Source of the DNA: Parasponia andersonii
Lineage: Eukaryota > Streptophyta > Magnoliopsida > Rosales > Cannabaceae
Length of the DNA: 64,000 nt
Direction of reading: 5' to 3'
Assembly: GCA_002914805.1 (NCBI GenBank)
Contig: JXTB01000025.1
Location: forward strand, 1,266,504-1,330,503
Shown: in pieces, positions 13,282 through 26,856 of the stretch
Layout of the letters: every line of letters begins with the position of its first letter
Position numbering within the stretch: the first letter of the stretch is position 1
The notes under the pieces: model-generated
What the model saw: the letters and a program-made list of their open reading frames with translations, nothing else
Databases searched by the model: none
Told to the model about the DNA's origin: nothing
Made by a program: the position numbers and the translations under genes

Positions 13282-16200
13282 CTATGGAGATGTGCACTCA
13301 TCATCAGATGAGCTGAACGGCCGCCTTCCGGGTGCAACTGGTAAAACTTGAGCCAGCAATGGGTTCACCGGAATCGGAAATTTATGGGCAGAACTAACTA
13401 TTGTTTTCTCATTGATCATACCAACTTCCTTGCACACCCGATCTAAGACTGTTAGAAAGTCCCTCACCACCATGAAGATTCTGAAGGGGTGAGCTTCTTC
13501 TTTAGCCGAGTTTCCATGGAAATATTCTGTGATCTCCTTTACTAGAGACAATGCAACGCTTTCTTGGGCTTGAATTCTAATAATATCCTCCTCAGCCATT
13601 TTCATGAACCTGTCCATTGACTCGGAAAACTTTCGGCTGCTTTCATCTGACCCTATAGTCTCATTCAGTCGCACAACCTCCCTTATGTGGCTGATTCCTC
13701 TAGAAAGCTTGGAGACATCACTGCTAAGAACATCGGAATCCATGGTGGCTGCTTTCTTCACATTGGCGAGCTCTGAACTGAGACCAGAAACAACTTGGAG
13801 GCCAAGCTTCCTGCACTTGGCATCCTCACTCGAAGTAGAGCTTGGAGTCTGGTTGGAACCAGAGAAACGAGCGCCTTCGGTCCTTATGATTTCTTGTACA
13901 ACAAAATGCAGGAGTGTGGTTTTTCCATCGGCTCCCTTGACGTCAACAAGTTTGAGAAGTGTGTCAAGCTTGAAGGCATGAGCCTCACCACGGTTAGTCC
14001 CAACATTCATTCTGTTTCCAGTCTTGAGTACAGCTTCTAGGAGCTTCATGAACATTCTACTGTTTCTCAATTCTTCACATGCAGCCTATAGAACAGAGAA
14101 ACCAACGAGATAGGACACTAAATATAGAGGGAAAAAAGATGAATCCCATATGGCAAACTATGCAATCTTAGATTCTTACATCGACAGAAGAAATTTATAG
14201 GAACAGGGAAAGGAGATAGAGATGATGTACTTTACCTCTAAAGTTTCAAAAGACTTTCTGAGGTAATCAACCTCAGTCTCAAAATTAGCAATGTAAAGCA
14301 TTGCATCAACCCTTTTAAATGCAAAGGGTACATCAAGCACCGCCTTCAGAAATCTCTCGGCAGGACCAAGCTTTACTGGTGAATCATCTTTGTACTCCTT
14401 CAGCTTACGTTCTTCTTCTTTTGTTGGAGCCATCTTTAATAAGCTTTCAAGTAGTTCATTCCCGAGTGCATCTGCATTACCTGTATTCCAATTGGAAAAT
14501 TCAGTTCTGTTTAATGCATTTCCTTTTCTAGAATCAGTAAAAGACAACCATATTACACTATCTTGGCGTTGGGTTTATTCACTACCTCGGCTACAATATG
14601 ATTATCAAGCTAAAAGAGGGTTATGACATTGATAAGAGCTGACTTGAATTACGCTTAATTGACTAATGATGATGAACGAGCTTTCACGATAACATATTGC
14701 TTGTTTTTTATCCCCCTAAACATGATTTTATAGCCATCACGAGAAGGAAAAGGAAAATATATAGAGCCAACTAATCAAGGTAGTTCCCTCATAATGGAGC
14801 TTAAAAAGAAGAAAAAATAAAGGGAAACTTCAAATTTGTAGCCAAAAAGAAGTGGGCAGACATATACCTTCTAAAAGGGCTTCACAGACTTCCTCTATTG
14901 TTACATTGAGTGCCCTCAACGAAATGGCAATATTTTGTGACTTTTTAGGATCAAGTACTCTATTCTCTGTATTTGCCATAGGAAGAACCGAGCGTGGAGT
15001 TGTTTCTTTTGGTTTTGAGTTGGGGGTGTTCACCACAAACAATGTCTCAATCATTTCTTCATTTAATCTGCAACCAACACAATCATATTTACTTTTAATA
15101 ACAAGGTAAGACCAAATAAAGAATTGAAACAGTTTACAAAAACCAACAATAAAAAGCAAAAATGGAAAGCAAATAAAGAACCAAAACAAGATAGACTAAC
15201 AGATAAATGTGTGAATTCGATATCTTACTTAAACGAGCTTGATCTTAACTGATCCCACACCATTTCTCTATCAGAGCTGGCTCTAACTTTATCCCAATGC
15301 AAGGGCTTTAACTTTGGTTTTGGGGTCTCCTCTGCATTCTCCATGGACTTGGAAGTTGGTGGCAACTCCATTGGAGAAACAGAAACACTTGTGGTGTTCG
15401 GGTACACAAAAGGCCTCGAAGGGGGTATAAGAGCAGGCGGCTTAGAGATGGGTTGGCCAGTTGGTGTTGCAAGAGTTGGAGTCTCAGAATGTCTCAGCAA
15501 AAACGTCGGTGGTGGCGGCAGCGGGGGCGGTGGAGGCGGACCTTTAAGGGGCTGCTGCTGCTTTAAAGAAGTAATAGTTCCCACTAAAGACTCCGTATTT
15601 TGATCAGAGTCATTGGATGTTCTTGGTGATTCATCTGAATTGTTAAGGAAATCTCTCTCCGGTGATAAAGAGTGCGGTGATGAAGAAATAGACCGCATAT
15701 TTGGATTCACATCATACAAAATACCATCTGAAGCGTTTGAAATTCTCGGCGATGCATCTGGGTTCTTCTCCAAATCTATCTCTGGCGAGGGTGATAGAAC
15801 CTGCCTTATATGATCAGAAGCGTTTGATACTCTTGGAGAATTCTCAGTATAATTCTCCATAACTATCTCTGACTCTGAGGACGATGAAGAAGATAACGAT
15901 GGTGAAGGAGATAAACGTTTTCGATCTGAAGCAACTGAAACTCTAGGTGATGCATCTAGATTCTTCTCCATAGATCTCCTGTGTGGATCCAAATCAAATA
16001 AAAGTCCAGCAGAGGCATCAATATCATCATCTGGGTTTTTCTCCAAATCTCCCCCTGGCGACCATAACGGTGGAGACGGTGAAAGAAGCTGCCATTTCTT
16101 CTCAGAAGCATTTGACACTCTGGGAGATTCTTCTGGTGATGATGATGAGTATAAAGACGATGATGAACAAGACAGCTTCTTTTGACCCGAAACGACCGAT

Positions 16201-17579
16201 ATCGCTGGTGATGCATCTGGGTTCTTCTCTAAACCTCTCTCTGGTGACGAATAAGCCGAAGACGACAGTAATGGAGACTGCCTATTTCCATTGAAGCCAT
16301 CTGGGTACTCAGTGAGAGCTCTATCTGGAGACGTTGCAGTTGAAAGCGGAGACAACGAAGGAGACCGACCATTCTGATGGGAAGCATCGGACACTCGTGG
16401 TGGTGTCGATTCAGCTGAATTCTTCTCCACAACTCTCCCCGGCGACGACGATTCCGAAACAACCGTCGTTTCATTAACGAACGACGTCGTATAATGGGGC
16501 GGTGGTGGTGGCGGCGGAGGTGAAGGAGGAGGAGGAGGTGTAGCCTGCAAATCTGAAGACTCGAGAGACTTTGACAATTCTGGTCTTCTGGGACTAGAGC
16601 TGATTGAGTGTGAACGATTAGGCGAAGCTGAACTCGACGATGAGCACGAGCAAGAACTCGAAACACTGCTTCTTCTTCCCGGGAAATTTTCTCCGGCCAC
16701 GGCGGCGAACACTCTCCTCGAACCCGATCCAGTGCCAATGGAGCTTTCCCTTCCGCCCAAAGACCCTCGAGGCGAGTAAAACTCCTCCTCTTCTTCGTCA
16801 GCAGTGGACCCCACATCACCATTCCCTGAATTCAGCCCCAAACTCTGCCGGGCCAGCGGCGGAAGCGGGTGAAGCTCCGGAGATTCCATTTTCCGGGTAT
16901 CCAAACGGCCATTGTGACGCGAGTCCGCCTCCTCGTCGATTCTCCGCGAATCGACCAGAGTACCCAGGTAAAGAAACTCAGAGCTCGTTGAGGTAGTTCG
17001 CAGCTTATGGGCCCTGCCATTGTTCGCAGCGGTGGTAGTGGTGTTTGTGGTCTCGGGATTTGCCGGGAACAACCTGTCACTATTCTCCGATCTGTAAGTC
17101 TTGTCATCGGCGAAGTCACGGCTGCGCCTCCTCCGGCGGCAGTAGAGGAAAACGACAATGGACAGGACGAGCAGAGCAGAAAAGACAGCGGCGATGGAGA
17201 GAGCGACGAGCTTGTGGGAGCCGGTTTTCGCGGAAGGAGAATGGGGTAAGATCAGAGATGATATATTCGCCGGAAAAGAAGCGAAAGTGGCCGGAGAAGG
17301 AGGCGGAGGCGGAGCTACAAAGGTCGGGAAAAATGGGGAGTCAGAGGGCGGAGAAGGGGAAGTGGAAAAAGGGTATTTGGGGTTCGATTTGGGAGGCAAT
17401 GGGGGCGCCGGAGTCGGCGGCTCCGAGGGCGGGAGCGAGTCTAGAGGGACGTAAGGCTGGTGGAGGATCCTACGGCGAGAAACGACAGTCGTTTGGCCGT
17501 TGGAAGACAAAGAAAAGAGCAAAAACGACAACAAGTGGAAGAAGAAGAGGGAGGAGATGGAGAAGGAGAGAGTGGGCAT
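13282..17579 (-). CDS. Class I formin-like protein (membrane-anchored actin nucleator)
   Basis: Four exons on the minus strand give 1199 aa: 17579-15229, 15067-14868, 14480-14236 and 14085-13282 (stop). Introns are GT-AG with matching phases. Formins nucleate and elongate actin filaments; class I plant formins anchor to membrane and cell wall. Order of parts: signal peptide (residues 1 to about 28), Pro-rich extracellular segment, one membrane span (about 123-147) ending in Arg residues, cytosolic linker containing [14 protein letters not shown], poly-Pro FH1 stretches near residues 355 and 680, then FH2 from about 745 starting [21 protein letters not shown]2 includes the conserved [19 protein letters not shown] region. 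The linker (about 390-655) holds repeated copies of a motif like SPRVSNASD, making the protein longer than the roughly 900-1050 aa usual in Arabidopsis class I formins. Confidence 0.95.
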
Positions 17580-17833
17580 TGTTTGCCTCTCCTGGACTCC
17601 CCAGTTTGACAGATAGAAAATGGTGAGGGTTTTGGGAGGTGCAGTAATGGCGGATGATTTGGTAGGGACTGAGTGTTGCAGAGAGATGTTGAGAGAGAAA
17701 GAAAGTAGAGAGAGAAAGGAGAGAGTGAGACTGAGAGTGAAAAGTGATTGGTTTTATTGGTGTTTGTTGTTGTTGCATTGCATTTGCATCCAGCTAAGAT
17801 TCTGCTGGGTACTCTTGTTTTGAACCACGGCAA
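17580..17833 (-). promoter_or_regulatory. Formin 5' leader with overlapping upstream ATGs
   Basis: Minus-strand sequence upstream of the formin start is CT-rich, as plant 5' leaders often are. Upstream ATGs at 17833 and 17778 open frames that run past the main start and end at 17441 and 17470. If transcription begins upstream of them they would be overlapping uORFs able to lower formin translation. The transcription start cannot be placed from sequence. Confidence 0.35.
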
Positions 17834-20092
17834 CGACTTCTTAGCCTAAATATTTTCTATTTTTATTTTTCACTTTCTAACCAAAATAATAATAATAATA
17901 ATAATAATAATGAAATATTAAAAAAAAAAAGAATTTATGACACAAAAAATTTCTAAATTATCCAACTTACGTTAATTTAGTTTTCAAAATTTTAATTATA
18001 GTAATTAAATTTTAAATTTTTTTATTTTTAGCAACTTAATCTATCAAATTATAATATATTATTAAATTTCTAACTAAAAACACGTATAAACATATAAAGA
18101 GCTCTTTATTGTATTTAAAATAATATTTAAAAAAATAAATTGAATTAATGAATTTTGAGAGAATAAAAATATATTCTTAGTATTTTTTAAGATTTTTGAA
18201 ATTATAAATTTTGAGAAAAAATTTTTATAATTATTTATTTTTATGCTTTAAATTTTTAAATTATCTTTTATATATATTTTNNNNNNNNNNNNNNNNGAAA
18301 GAGTACTATTATGGTCCAAGACTTTTAATTCTAAGTTTTTTTCAACCAATTGACATTCTGTTATTTGATTAAAGATTTAAAGTCATATCTATTTTACAAT
18401 TTGTAGTACCAATTGCAAATTATAATATTTAATATTCTTAAAAAGCTATGAATTATAATTTATTAGTCCGACGTGATTTTAATAGGTCGATTATTGTATC
18501 ACTTCGTAAAGAGAAAAAAATACTTTCAAATTTCAATATTAATTTTTTAGAAGAAATCAATATTTACATTTTAGTTAGCAATCACTTATTAACTATGTTT
18601 CGGAAAATTGACAAAAACTCAATATTTTCATATGGTATTAAATAAAAATGGAAAAAAAAATGATTACATGATTATTGTGGGTATAATAAATTTTTCTAGT
18701 AATATATCTAATAATGATGTTATTGTTAGTGATATGAACAATTTATTAACAGATAAAAACAGTGGTAACTTTTGTTCCTTTATTTTTCAGTCGGGAAATG
18801 ACAGAATTTGCCTAGAGTTTTTCTTGGTATATGTTTTATTCTATAATTGGGAACGATTTAATCATTTTAGCAAACAATGTATTTTTACAATAAATATTCT
18901 TTTTACAACTTCAAAAAAAAAAGGAAATGTATATAATTGAATATGCACTTTGTAACATTTTTTACTACACTTCATCCTATTAATTACAGCTCATGATGGA
19001 AAAACATTTATTGTCTCATCATATTTGTGTAGATAAAAAAAATTAAAATCTTCCGATCTCCAAAGAATGTACAATTTGAATGTTGTAACAAATAAATAAA
19101 AAAAATTCTAAAATTAATTTCATCTTTAAGAATTATAAGAGGATAAGAAATTAAGTTACTTTTTAAGTTTTACCGACGATTGCGCCAGGTATTGGAGACT
19201 GCCTTTTGTCAACAAAATCGACCGCCTTTTTAAACCTGTCGGGGTTGCATTATAAATTCACGGATTCAGCTTACATTCATTGGAAAATAAATAAATAAAT
19301 AATAAATCGTTCCTACGAAAAATAAGACAATTTTACGTTCTCTCGCTTTTATCCTATATTTTACTTTTCTTCGTACTTTTGAGTGCATTTATTATGCCCT
19401 ATTTTTCGGTGCTAAAGAACTAGTCAAACAGATTTTTAACTTAAAGTGCTACATAAGACATACACATGTAAATGTAAATCAAATGGTAGCTATTAACTAT
19501 ATTTTCCCTATTTTATATAGGCGTTGTTTGAGATTGTTTCTAGTTAGCTATTGCCTTTAGAAAAAGTGGTTAAATAAAAAAAAAAAGAATTGAGGGTAAG
19601 TTTTTTTTTGACGTGATAATAAAAATTATTATGTAATTTTTATTTTAAACAGATTTTAATAAATATTATTTTTTAAAATTAATTATGTTGTCATAATATA
19701 AATTGTCTAAAATATTATTTTATACTACATATAATTTATAACTTACTAAATATTTAAATGTTACTTTTTAGCACAATAATTTTGTACCAAAATGTCTAAT
19801 TATTTTCTTCACAGTGGCTTCTTACATAGATCAGCTACAGTAAAATTACAGTATAACATAATACAATAACACCAAATTAACCCATATAACTAGTATTTTT
19901 CTATTGAAGGATAAAAGTGGGATAAAATTTGTGGACGTGTATGCAAGTTTTATTTGAATTTTAATTTTTTTAGTTATCTCCCTAAATATTTAATATCAAC
20001 GTGGTATCTGAAAAAAAAAAAANAAAAAAAAAAAATAGGGTGCTTTTTATCTAAAAAATTTTATTGTGGAAAGTACAATATTAATAGAACTG
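17834..20092. other. AT-rich geneless spacer with short N gaps
   Basis: Upstream flank of the formin gene. It contains an ATA repeat near 17888-17911, a 16-base N gap (18281-18296), a single N at 20023 in an A-run, and no coding signal. ORFs at 18448 and 18608 are Lys/Asn/Ile/Phe-rich, as expected by chance in AT-rich DNA. Confidence 0.55.
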
Positions 20093-20095
20093 ACG

Positions 20096-20110
20096 CACGT
20101 GAGTCACGTG
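20096..20110. promoter_or_regulatory. Pair of G-box motifs (CACGTG)
   Basis: Two perfect CACGTG palindromes occur at 20096-20101 and 20105-20110, 9 bp apart start to start. In plants this core is bound by bZIP and bHLH factors, and paired G-box/ABRE elements are typical of stress and light promoters. No protein gene is seen nearby in either direction, so their target, if any, is unknown. Confidence 0.4.
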
Positions 20111-22195
20111 ACACAAGAGAAGTAGGCGGTTTATGGGTACCAAGTAAATCTTGCAACTAGGCTGGTCCGACTTCCTGCGCACGGCGTGTGTGCAGTGTGT
20201 ACTAAAACTCTGTCGTTTTATGTAACACTCAGTACTAAACCCAAGGTGGCATGCATTGACTAGTGACTCTATAACCACCGACGCCTCAATTCCAAATTTC
20301 GAATACTCCGAAACAATTTTTTTTAAATTAAAAAAAAAATATTAGCATAAGGACTACGTCGGTGGGTCCAACCATGACCAACCAAACACTGTACTAACCA
20401 AAACGTGGGTGACCTATATTTACAGGGTACCCTTATTCACTATTGACTAACCACCAAAATTCATGCTTTTGTCTCTTCCTAATGCTTCTCAATTCTAATT
20501 GTTCTCTCATTACTAAAAAAAATAATAATAATAATAATTGCTCTTATTTATGGATCTACTTCTACACCACGTAGAAGTACCATTTGTATTTTTTTTTTCT
20601 CTCTGTAATGAATGCATTGTACCATATGCCCGTCCTAATAGCTTGCCCAACGTTCAAGATTATTATAAAAATTTATAATTTATCTAAGAATAAAGATCCA
20701 TCATTATGGTTCTGATTCTATATATTATTTATTGGAATATGATTATTAATATGATGATGACCATCTAAGGTTGTCTTTCCCTGCAGCATGGTAATATATT
20801 GGCATTTTTCGAGCCGACACCATTTGAAAAACAAACATGTGCGACGACATGTGGTTGCTACACTAACTCTCTGGCTCTTATTCAGTCAAAATTTGTGTTG
20901 ACTGAATGTTACTGTTTATGTATGTCTATGTATTTCAGTCAGTGGTAGACATTGGAGAACTTATGGTAAAAAAAATAATAATAATAATAACAATAAATTT
21001 ACAATTACTGGATCTTGTCACAACTTTCTATAATCTCTATATGTAGGAGTCCGTTTACTTACATAATTATATTGTCTACTTTTTATGGCAATGCGCGGCT
21101 TGTCAATTTCGCATGCCTCATAAATGTATTTTGTAGTCCGCAGTTGAGAACGCACTAATATATTATATTCTACAATCAAAAGCAAAAATTTATATGTTAA
21201 GACAATGATATAACAACAAGAATAATCGATTATTATCCAACCTAGCTTTATGAAATGGTATATAGCTTTAAATCGTATGAATTAAATAACAATTTGACTA
21301 TAAATGAGACATCAGTATCAATATTAATATTATACATAGCCAGATGTGACATCTGGGGGGTCTATTATTAAAGATCACAATATAAAACAAAATATTGGAA
21401 GGTGCTTTTTTATAGATTGTTGCTATATATATATGCTAAACAATCATTATTTAACCAAATATTGATAGATAATCTGTCATACAGGTGCGAATTCAGATAT
21501 ACACATGACTAATATAATTGGAAGGAGCTAAAATTAATAGGGGACAAGAACATATAATAAAACAAGATTCAGCAGGTTAATCAATTTGGGAACCAATGTA
21601 GGTTTTGGCTTGAACTACTTTTAGTATATTATGAACCTAGCTAGCTACAATATAAGAAGCTGAAAAAGCTACAGTATATATATATATATTTAATTTACGC
21701 GGAGAATATCCATAAGTGCTTATTTGGAGACATATTTATTTTTGGTTTGTTTCATTGTTGCCTTTATTAACATTNGATAATAACTTCTTATTTGGGGAAC
21801 TTACTAGCTCCATGATAATTTCTCTGGAATTACAAATTTAAACATTTCCTCTTGGATTTTTACTATGATTATACGAATGATATTAAAAATAAAATATTCA
21901 TTATTAATTGATAATTAAGATTTCAATAATGGAGTACATTTTTTATTTCAAATTTGTATATTTTTTTTTTGTAAATTTTAAGTTATTACCTCCCTTTGGT
22001 TATTAAGTTATGATTGTGCTCCCAAGTTTTTTTATATTAAAAAAAAAAGTATTTTAATTAAGGTCGAATTGCACTTGCTTAAATATTTAAGCAAGGCATA
22101 CACGCTCAGCAAATATCCCACTGAAGTAAATTTGTCTGTCCGTGATCATATTTATAACAGTGATAATATATATTGTACATTGTGTAATAAGAGCG

Positions 22196-22228
<33 letters not shown>

Positions 22229-23010
22229 GCGGGTCAATCTCTTTCTAACGTATATATGCGTTTTTATCCACCAAACTAGTTTTATCAGTCTGTCACGAAT
22301 ATAAATGTCACCCGCGCGCCTATGCTGCCTACATGCCAAAGCTTTCTATAAATTTATGTCAAATAAAATTAATTAAGATACCGAATGCTTCAATGATACT
22401 ATCCTTAATGAAAAGCTTTCGGATCCCACGTTAGCTCTCACCAAAATCGATTTTCAGAAGACCTTTACGACTTTGTCATCAGTCTTTAATCTTTTTCTTC
22501 TTTTTAGAGTGAAATAATTTTGGGTGTGTGATTTTTCAGAATATTAACCTTTAACTAAGCACCAAAAAGAAAAATTCATAGTGGGAAAGTGGGGTTTCCT
22601 CACAAAAGTTTGGTCGATATTTTAAAAAAGTCTCAAAAGCTTGAAACTATTTTTGCTTTAACTCATATCTGTCCTATCTTTGGAGAGACTTTAATAAACA
22701 AATTATTGAATAAATCTTTTCATACTAAATAACGCTGCATTTTTTTTTTCGTTTAGATTTCTATGAAACTTTAGAATAAAATATTAGTAAATATGAAGTG
22801 TAGTACCGTGTCACATGTTAATGATTCAAGTTGCACGGGATATCCTAATTGGACTTTTGTCGATTGAATATTATATATGGAATTGAATAAATTAATAATA
22901 CGAACGAGATAGAGAGATAATACTTTGTCTATTGCTCCTTAGTAGAATCACGGAAAATTTGAAATTACTAACCGAAAAAGAGGGGAAAAAAAAAAGGTAA
23001 TTTTAAAATA
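20111..23010. other. Geneless spacer with moderate-complexity sequence
   Basis: From 20160 to 20560 the base composition is more mixed than around it, and it could be promoter or non-coding RNA sequence, but I recognise no product. It also holds a 17-bp near-perfect palindrome CCAGATGTGACATCTGG at 21340-21356, an AT microsatellite (22205-22228) and one N (21775). The ORF at 22106-22339 overlaps the microsatellite and is not credible. Confidence 0.45.
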
Positions 23011-23200
23011 AACAGTACATGTACATAACTCACTCAAAATATATATATAATTTGTTTCTAAATACATATTCTGTAAAGAGTACATGTATATAGCTCACTC
23101 AAAATATATAATTTCTTTCTAAATATACATTCTGTAAACAGTACATGTATACAACTTACTCAGAATATATAATTTGTTCTAAATATTCTGAGATATAATT
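23011..23200. repeat. Three-copy tandem repeat, period 61-65 bp
   Basis: The word AGTACATGTA recurs at about 23014, 23079 and 23140. Each copy is followed by a C(T)CACTCA/ACTTACTCA block, AATATATAATTT and TCTAAATA. It is non-coding. Confidence 0.75.
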
Positions 23201-23220
23201 ATATTGAGGAAGAGGATATA

Positions 23221-23760
23221 GTTTGGAACCACGATAACTTTAGCCATCGGCAGCGACGGAGTCAGAAATTTTTTTCAAAAGAGGCAAAATCTAATGCTAA
23301 TTTTACTTATTTTTTAAATCTTTTTTGCTCTTTGTATTTTGTTTCTTCAAATTTTTTTAAATAGATTTGTAATTGAGAAATATAATTTTGGAGAATTCTA
23401 GAAACGGTAATTTTTAAACATATATATTCGATATGAACTAAAATATGATTAAAAATATTTTTTAAAAGTGAAGTCAAAATAAAAATAATTCATAAACGTA
23501 TGAAAAAAAATCAAGTAATTAAGAATAATATAAGTAAAGTTTAAAAATTGTAAAATTCAACAAGGACAAATGAAAAATATTATTTAATTTTTTTATGAGA
23601 TATATAGGTGAATTTTTAAATTATCAAAATTTAAGAGGACAAATAAAGAATAAAATCAAATATTTTATCAATAAAAGAGTAAAAATTAAAATTTTAAAAA
23701 AATTGAGGGAGGCATATGCCCTTCTTGGCCTAAGGTGGCTCGGTCCATGGCCATTGGCCT
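23221..23760. mobile_element. Possible degraded non-autonomous element
   Basis: The left part contains GGCAGCGACGGAGTCAGAAA and the right part contains GGCATATGCCCTTCTTGGCC followed by GGTGGCTCGGTCCATGG. An AT-rich core lies between. In many plant genomes, repeats carry a similar arrangement of a GGAGCC-like word at one end and a complementary word at the other. The ends match only weakly, so this is a tentative call. Confidence 0.3.
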
Positions 23761-24252
23761 TCGTTGTCTAGCTCTTCAGAGACGTTTTTCGTACCCTCTT
23801 GCTTTTGATGCCATATGTACCATAACTCATATTCTTTTCTCAGACACCTATATAACTTTGTGCTTTACAAAATGCGAACTTTATAGGATGCCCCAAAAAA
23901 AGAAGGATAAAAAGGTTAAAGTTAACTAGTTAAGTATCTTTTTTTGTTTTTGGTAATATAGTTAAGTATCCAGCCCCTGCAAAAATATATATTAAAAAAA
24001 AAAACTAAGAGGTGAAGGAAATAATTAGGCAAATGAGGTACCTTTCCCTTAGATACAAATTTTTGTTACTACCGACTAGAATCAACTAAGTTGCTAAGAA
24101 AAAGAGTATCTCATAAAATTTGATGATAATCCGAAAGTTTAGAAACATTCACTGTCAAATATAGTATCGTATCATATTTTTCATGTATCATCGTTCATAC
24201 TCTATTGAAAATTACCCAGAACCAAAAACTAAGGGATATATAACATATGAAT

Positions 24253-24284
<32 letters not shown>

Positions 24285-24478
24285 GCATTTTCATTCTCTA
24301 CCAACAAAGGGACGAAAATGACAAGAGAGCAGGCCAAGTAGCGGTCTCAAAGTTTTCGAAAGGGAATCTTGGTTAAACACAAGAGCAGCTGTTAAATAAA
24401 TATCTGAAAGGAGTGGGACAGACCAAATGATCTTCATTAAAACCACACAAAACTCAAGTACTTACAGTATAGGGAGTA
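23761..24478. other. AT-rich spacer with TA microsatellite
   Basis: No gene is seen. A (TA)n tract lies at 24256-24284. The ORF at 23735-23929 shows no recognisable product. Confidence 0.5.
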
Positions 24479-24856
24479 GCTATCACCTCAAAAACTTTAC
24501 TTATAGTCGCAACAAAATTTGATACTAAAATTGAAAAATTCATGATTAAAAGAACGTTTTATTGTTACGAAATGACAAAAAAAATTATAAAAAAAATTAT
24601 TAGTCACAAAAGATATAATTTACTGTGATTACATATACTTTTAATCTTAATTAATTTCATTACAAATATGCAAAAAAAAATTAAAAATATTTTAATAATA
24701 AGCTAAATACAATTTTTTAGTCTTAAGAAATTTTTAGTTGTAACTAAATATTTAGTCACAAAAACTTTTTATTGTGACTAAAAAATTGTCACTAATGATA
24801 TCTAGTCACAATAAATTTTTGTTGTGACTATGGTAACTTTTTTATGGAGTGATAGC
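24479..24856. mobile_element. MITE-like element with about 45-bp inverted ends
   Basis: The left end begins GCTATCACCTCAAAAAC and continues to ATAGTCGCAACAAAATTT. The reverse complement of the right end begins GCTATCACTCCATAAAAAA and continues to ATAGTCACAACAAAAATTT. The interior repeats TAGTCACAA and TTGTGACTA words in both orientations. It has no coding capacity and is about 378 bp. Confidence 0.7.
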
Positions 24857-26856
24857 CAATATCAAATGTAAAACATGGGGTATATACACACAATATTTTT
24901 GGGCCGTTGAGCCTCATGCAATTAGAACCTACCATATTCTAATTATAGAGAAAAAAAAAAAATTATACCATGGTGATAATATAGTTACAGCTTAGTGGAC
25001 CTTATAATATAATTTGTAAAAGCGAATTGGAATCGTAATAATCATTATATCAAAGTAATGAACACAAGGTTAATCAACTAGTAGTACTGTTTCTTTCCTC
25101 TTTGAGTATTTATATTGACCAATTTTGTAATACAATCAATTACTAATCATGAGGGTCCTCACTCTTTCTTCTTCTTCCATCAAGGCCCAAACTCTCCTTC
25201 ACATGGGAACAACTAAACACTCCTTTTATGTAACGCACTGACATTGTTTTTGATTCCATATCTGCTTTGTCTTTACGTGCTTTCAGTAGATTTGTATCAT
25301 ATGGTCTGCTTCCTACGCTCGAGGCAAGCATAGCTAAGAAAATATTGCATCTATGTATCAGTACTTGGAATTTAAGAATGCATATATACATGACTCCAAA
25401 GAAGGTAAGGTTGGCTTTGGCAAGGGCGAAAGAACCTTCCATCTCTAGGGTGCTGTACTTGAATTCTTGTGGTCCCTACTATAATATAAAACACAATACA
25501 AAGACCTATATCAAGAAGATAATACCGCTAGGCGCGACTAATGTATCAGACGTATGTGTTAGGCAATTCTCTCATTACTAAAACAATTTAACATTTCTGT
25601 ATTCTTTCGGCTCCAACCATTGTTGGGCAGCAAAGTTTCGAGTCTGTTGAAGCATAACATGAGCCATCATACCATATGTACTCATGTTTTTCATTTGGGT
25701 ACTTTAATTTGACATTTAAATTATATATATGTATATATATACATTTTTCCTCATCTGGTACTTTGTACTAGTAGTCGCATTTGGGGTATGTGTCCCTATT
25801 GATAACTTAATATCGGGGGGCCAGGACTTGGATGTTTGAATGGCATCTTAGTAGACTAATATATAGTGTATAGTGCCATGGTCCCCTAAGAAAGCCTTGT
25901 GTTTGTGCCTTGTGATATCATGACGACGACGTTTAGGACCAAAGCGAATCATGCCAGAACTTCCCTACAGCTTTATCTTGTGAAGAAGATAGAGAATTAT
26001 GAGAGAGACAAAAATGTTAATAGGGCAAAACTTCTTCGTCTTTCTTAATCTTTATGAGATTCACAAGTGAAAAAAGAGCTCCTTTTATCATGCATGAAGA
26101 TGGTGAGCATATAGAATATTTATCCAATTTAGAGAAACAAACTTCTTGGACTCATATAGAATATACATTTTTTTTTCCAATGGCAATACTTAAAACTTAA
26201 TTAATGCTGCTATGTTATCATCTACATTATAGGATCTATCATTTAAGCGAAAGGCCAAATGATTATATAACCTAACGGGCATCTTTCTTTAAATTTTTTT
26301 TTTTTTTTAAAATAAAAACTCATCATTAAACTCCATATCCCTAATGTTTTCCTCATCATCACTTTATTGTTTTGTAACAGGCCTTAATTGTGAGTTGCGA
26401 TCCTTTATAGGATCTGAATCCATGATTTCTACACCGCCTAATCATTCAGGAAAATAAGTCAGAAAGGTCGTAAAAGTAACGTTGTTTGCATAATTTCTAT
26501 CTAGGTTTGGCAGAGAGAAAGATATGGAAGTGAAATGGAAAAAATAGGAGGATAGAAAATGTCTAGAACGTAGAAAAAGAAACGTGTCCTAGTTGTTTGA
26601 TACACAAAAAAAGAAAGAATATTTATTTATTTTAAAATGATCATTTACTCTCTGTACTAGCATTTTAAATGTTGATATTGTAAAAATAGTTTAGTAAATT
26701 AAACTTCTTCATTGAATAATTTTTTTTTTATCCTCTTTTCTCTTCCTTTCACTTTTCTCTTCTACCAAATAACCTAAAATTTTCTTTTCTTTATATTTTT
26801 CTCTCCTACTATATCTTTTCTCTCTCCCTTTTCTCTCTTAACAAATATAGCTAAGT
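24857..26856. other. Spacer with an unrecognised mixed-composition block
   Basis: The region is mostly AT-rich. A block at 25143-25580 is more balanced in composition and carries open frames on both strands (99 aa minus, 104 aa plus). I recognise neither translation, they overlap each other, and no splice-consistent extension is evident. It could be a non-coding transcript or gene debris. Confidence 0.4.

Noticed and set aside
15343..17833. Plus-strand and alternative-frame ORFs within the formin gene
   Set aside because: They are shadows of the GC-rich, repetitive formin exon 1 and 5' leader.
21340..21356. 17-bp palindrome as a regulatory operator
   Set aside because: A single isolated inverted repeat in spacer DNA with no nearby gene; no basis for a function.
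25143..25581. Overlapping ORFs of 99 and 104 aa on opposite strands
   Set aside because: Neither is recognisable, and nothing favours one strand; recorded only as an unclassified block.
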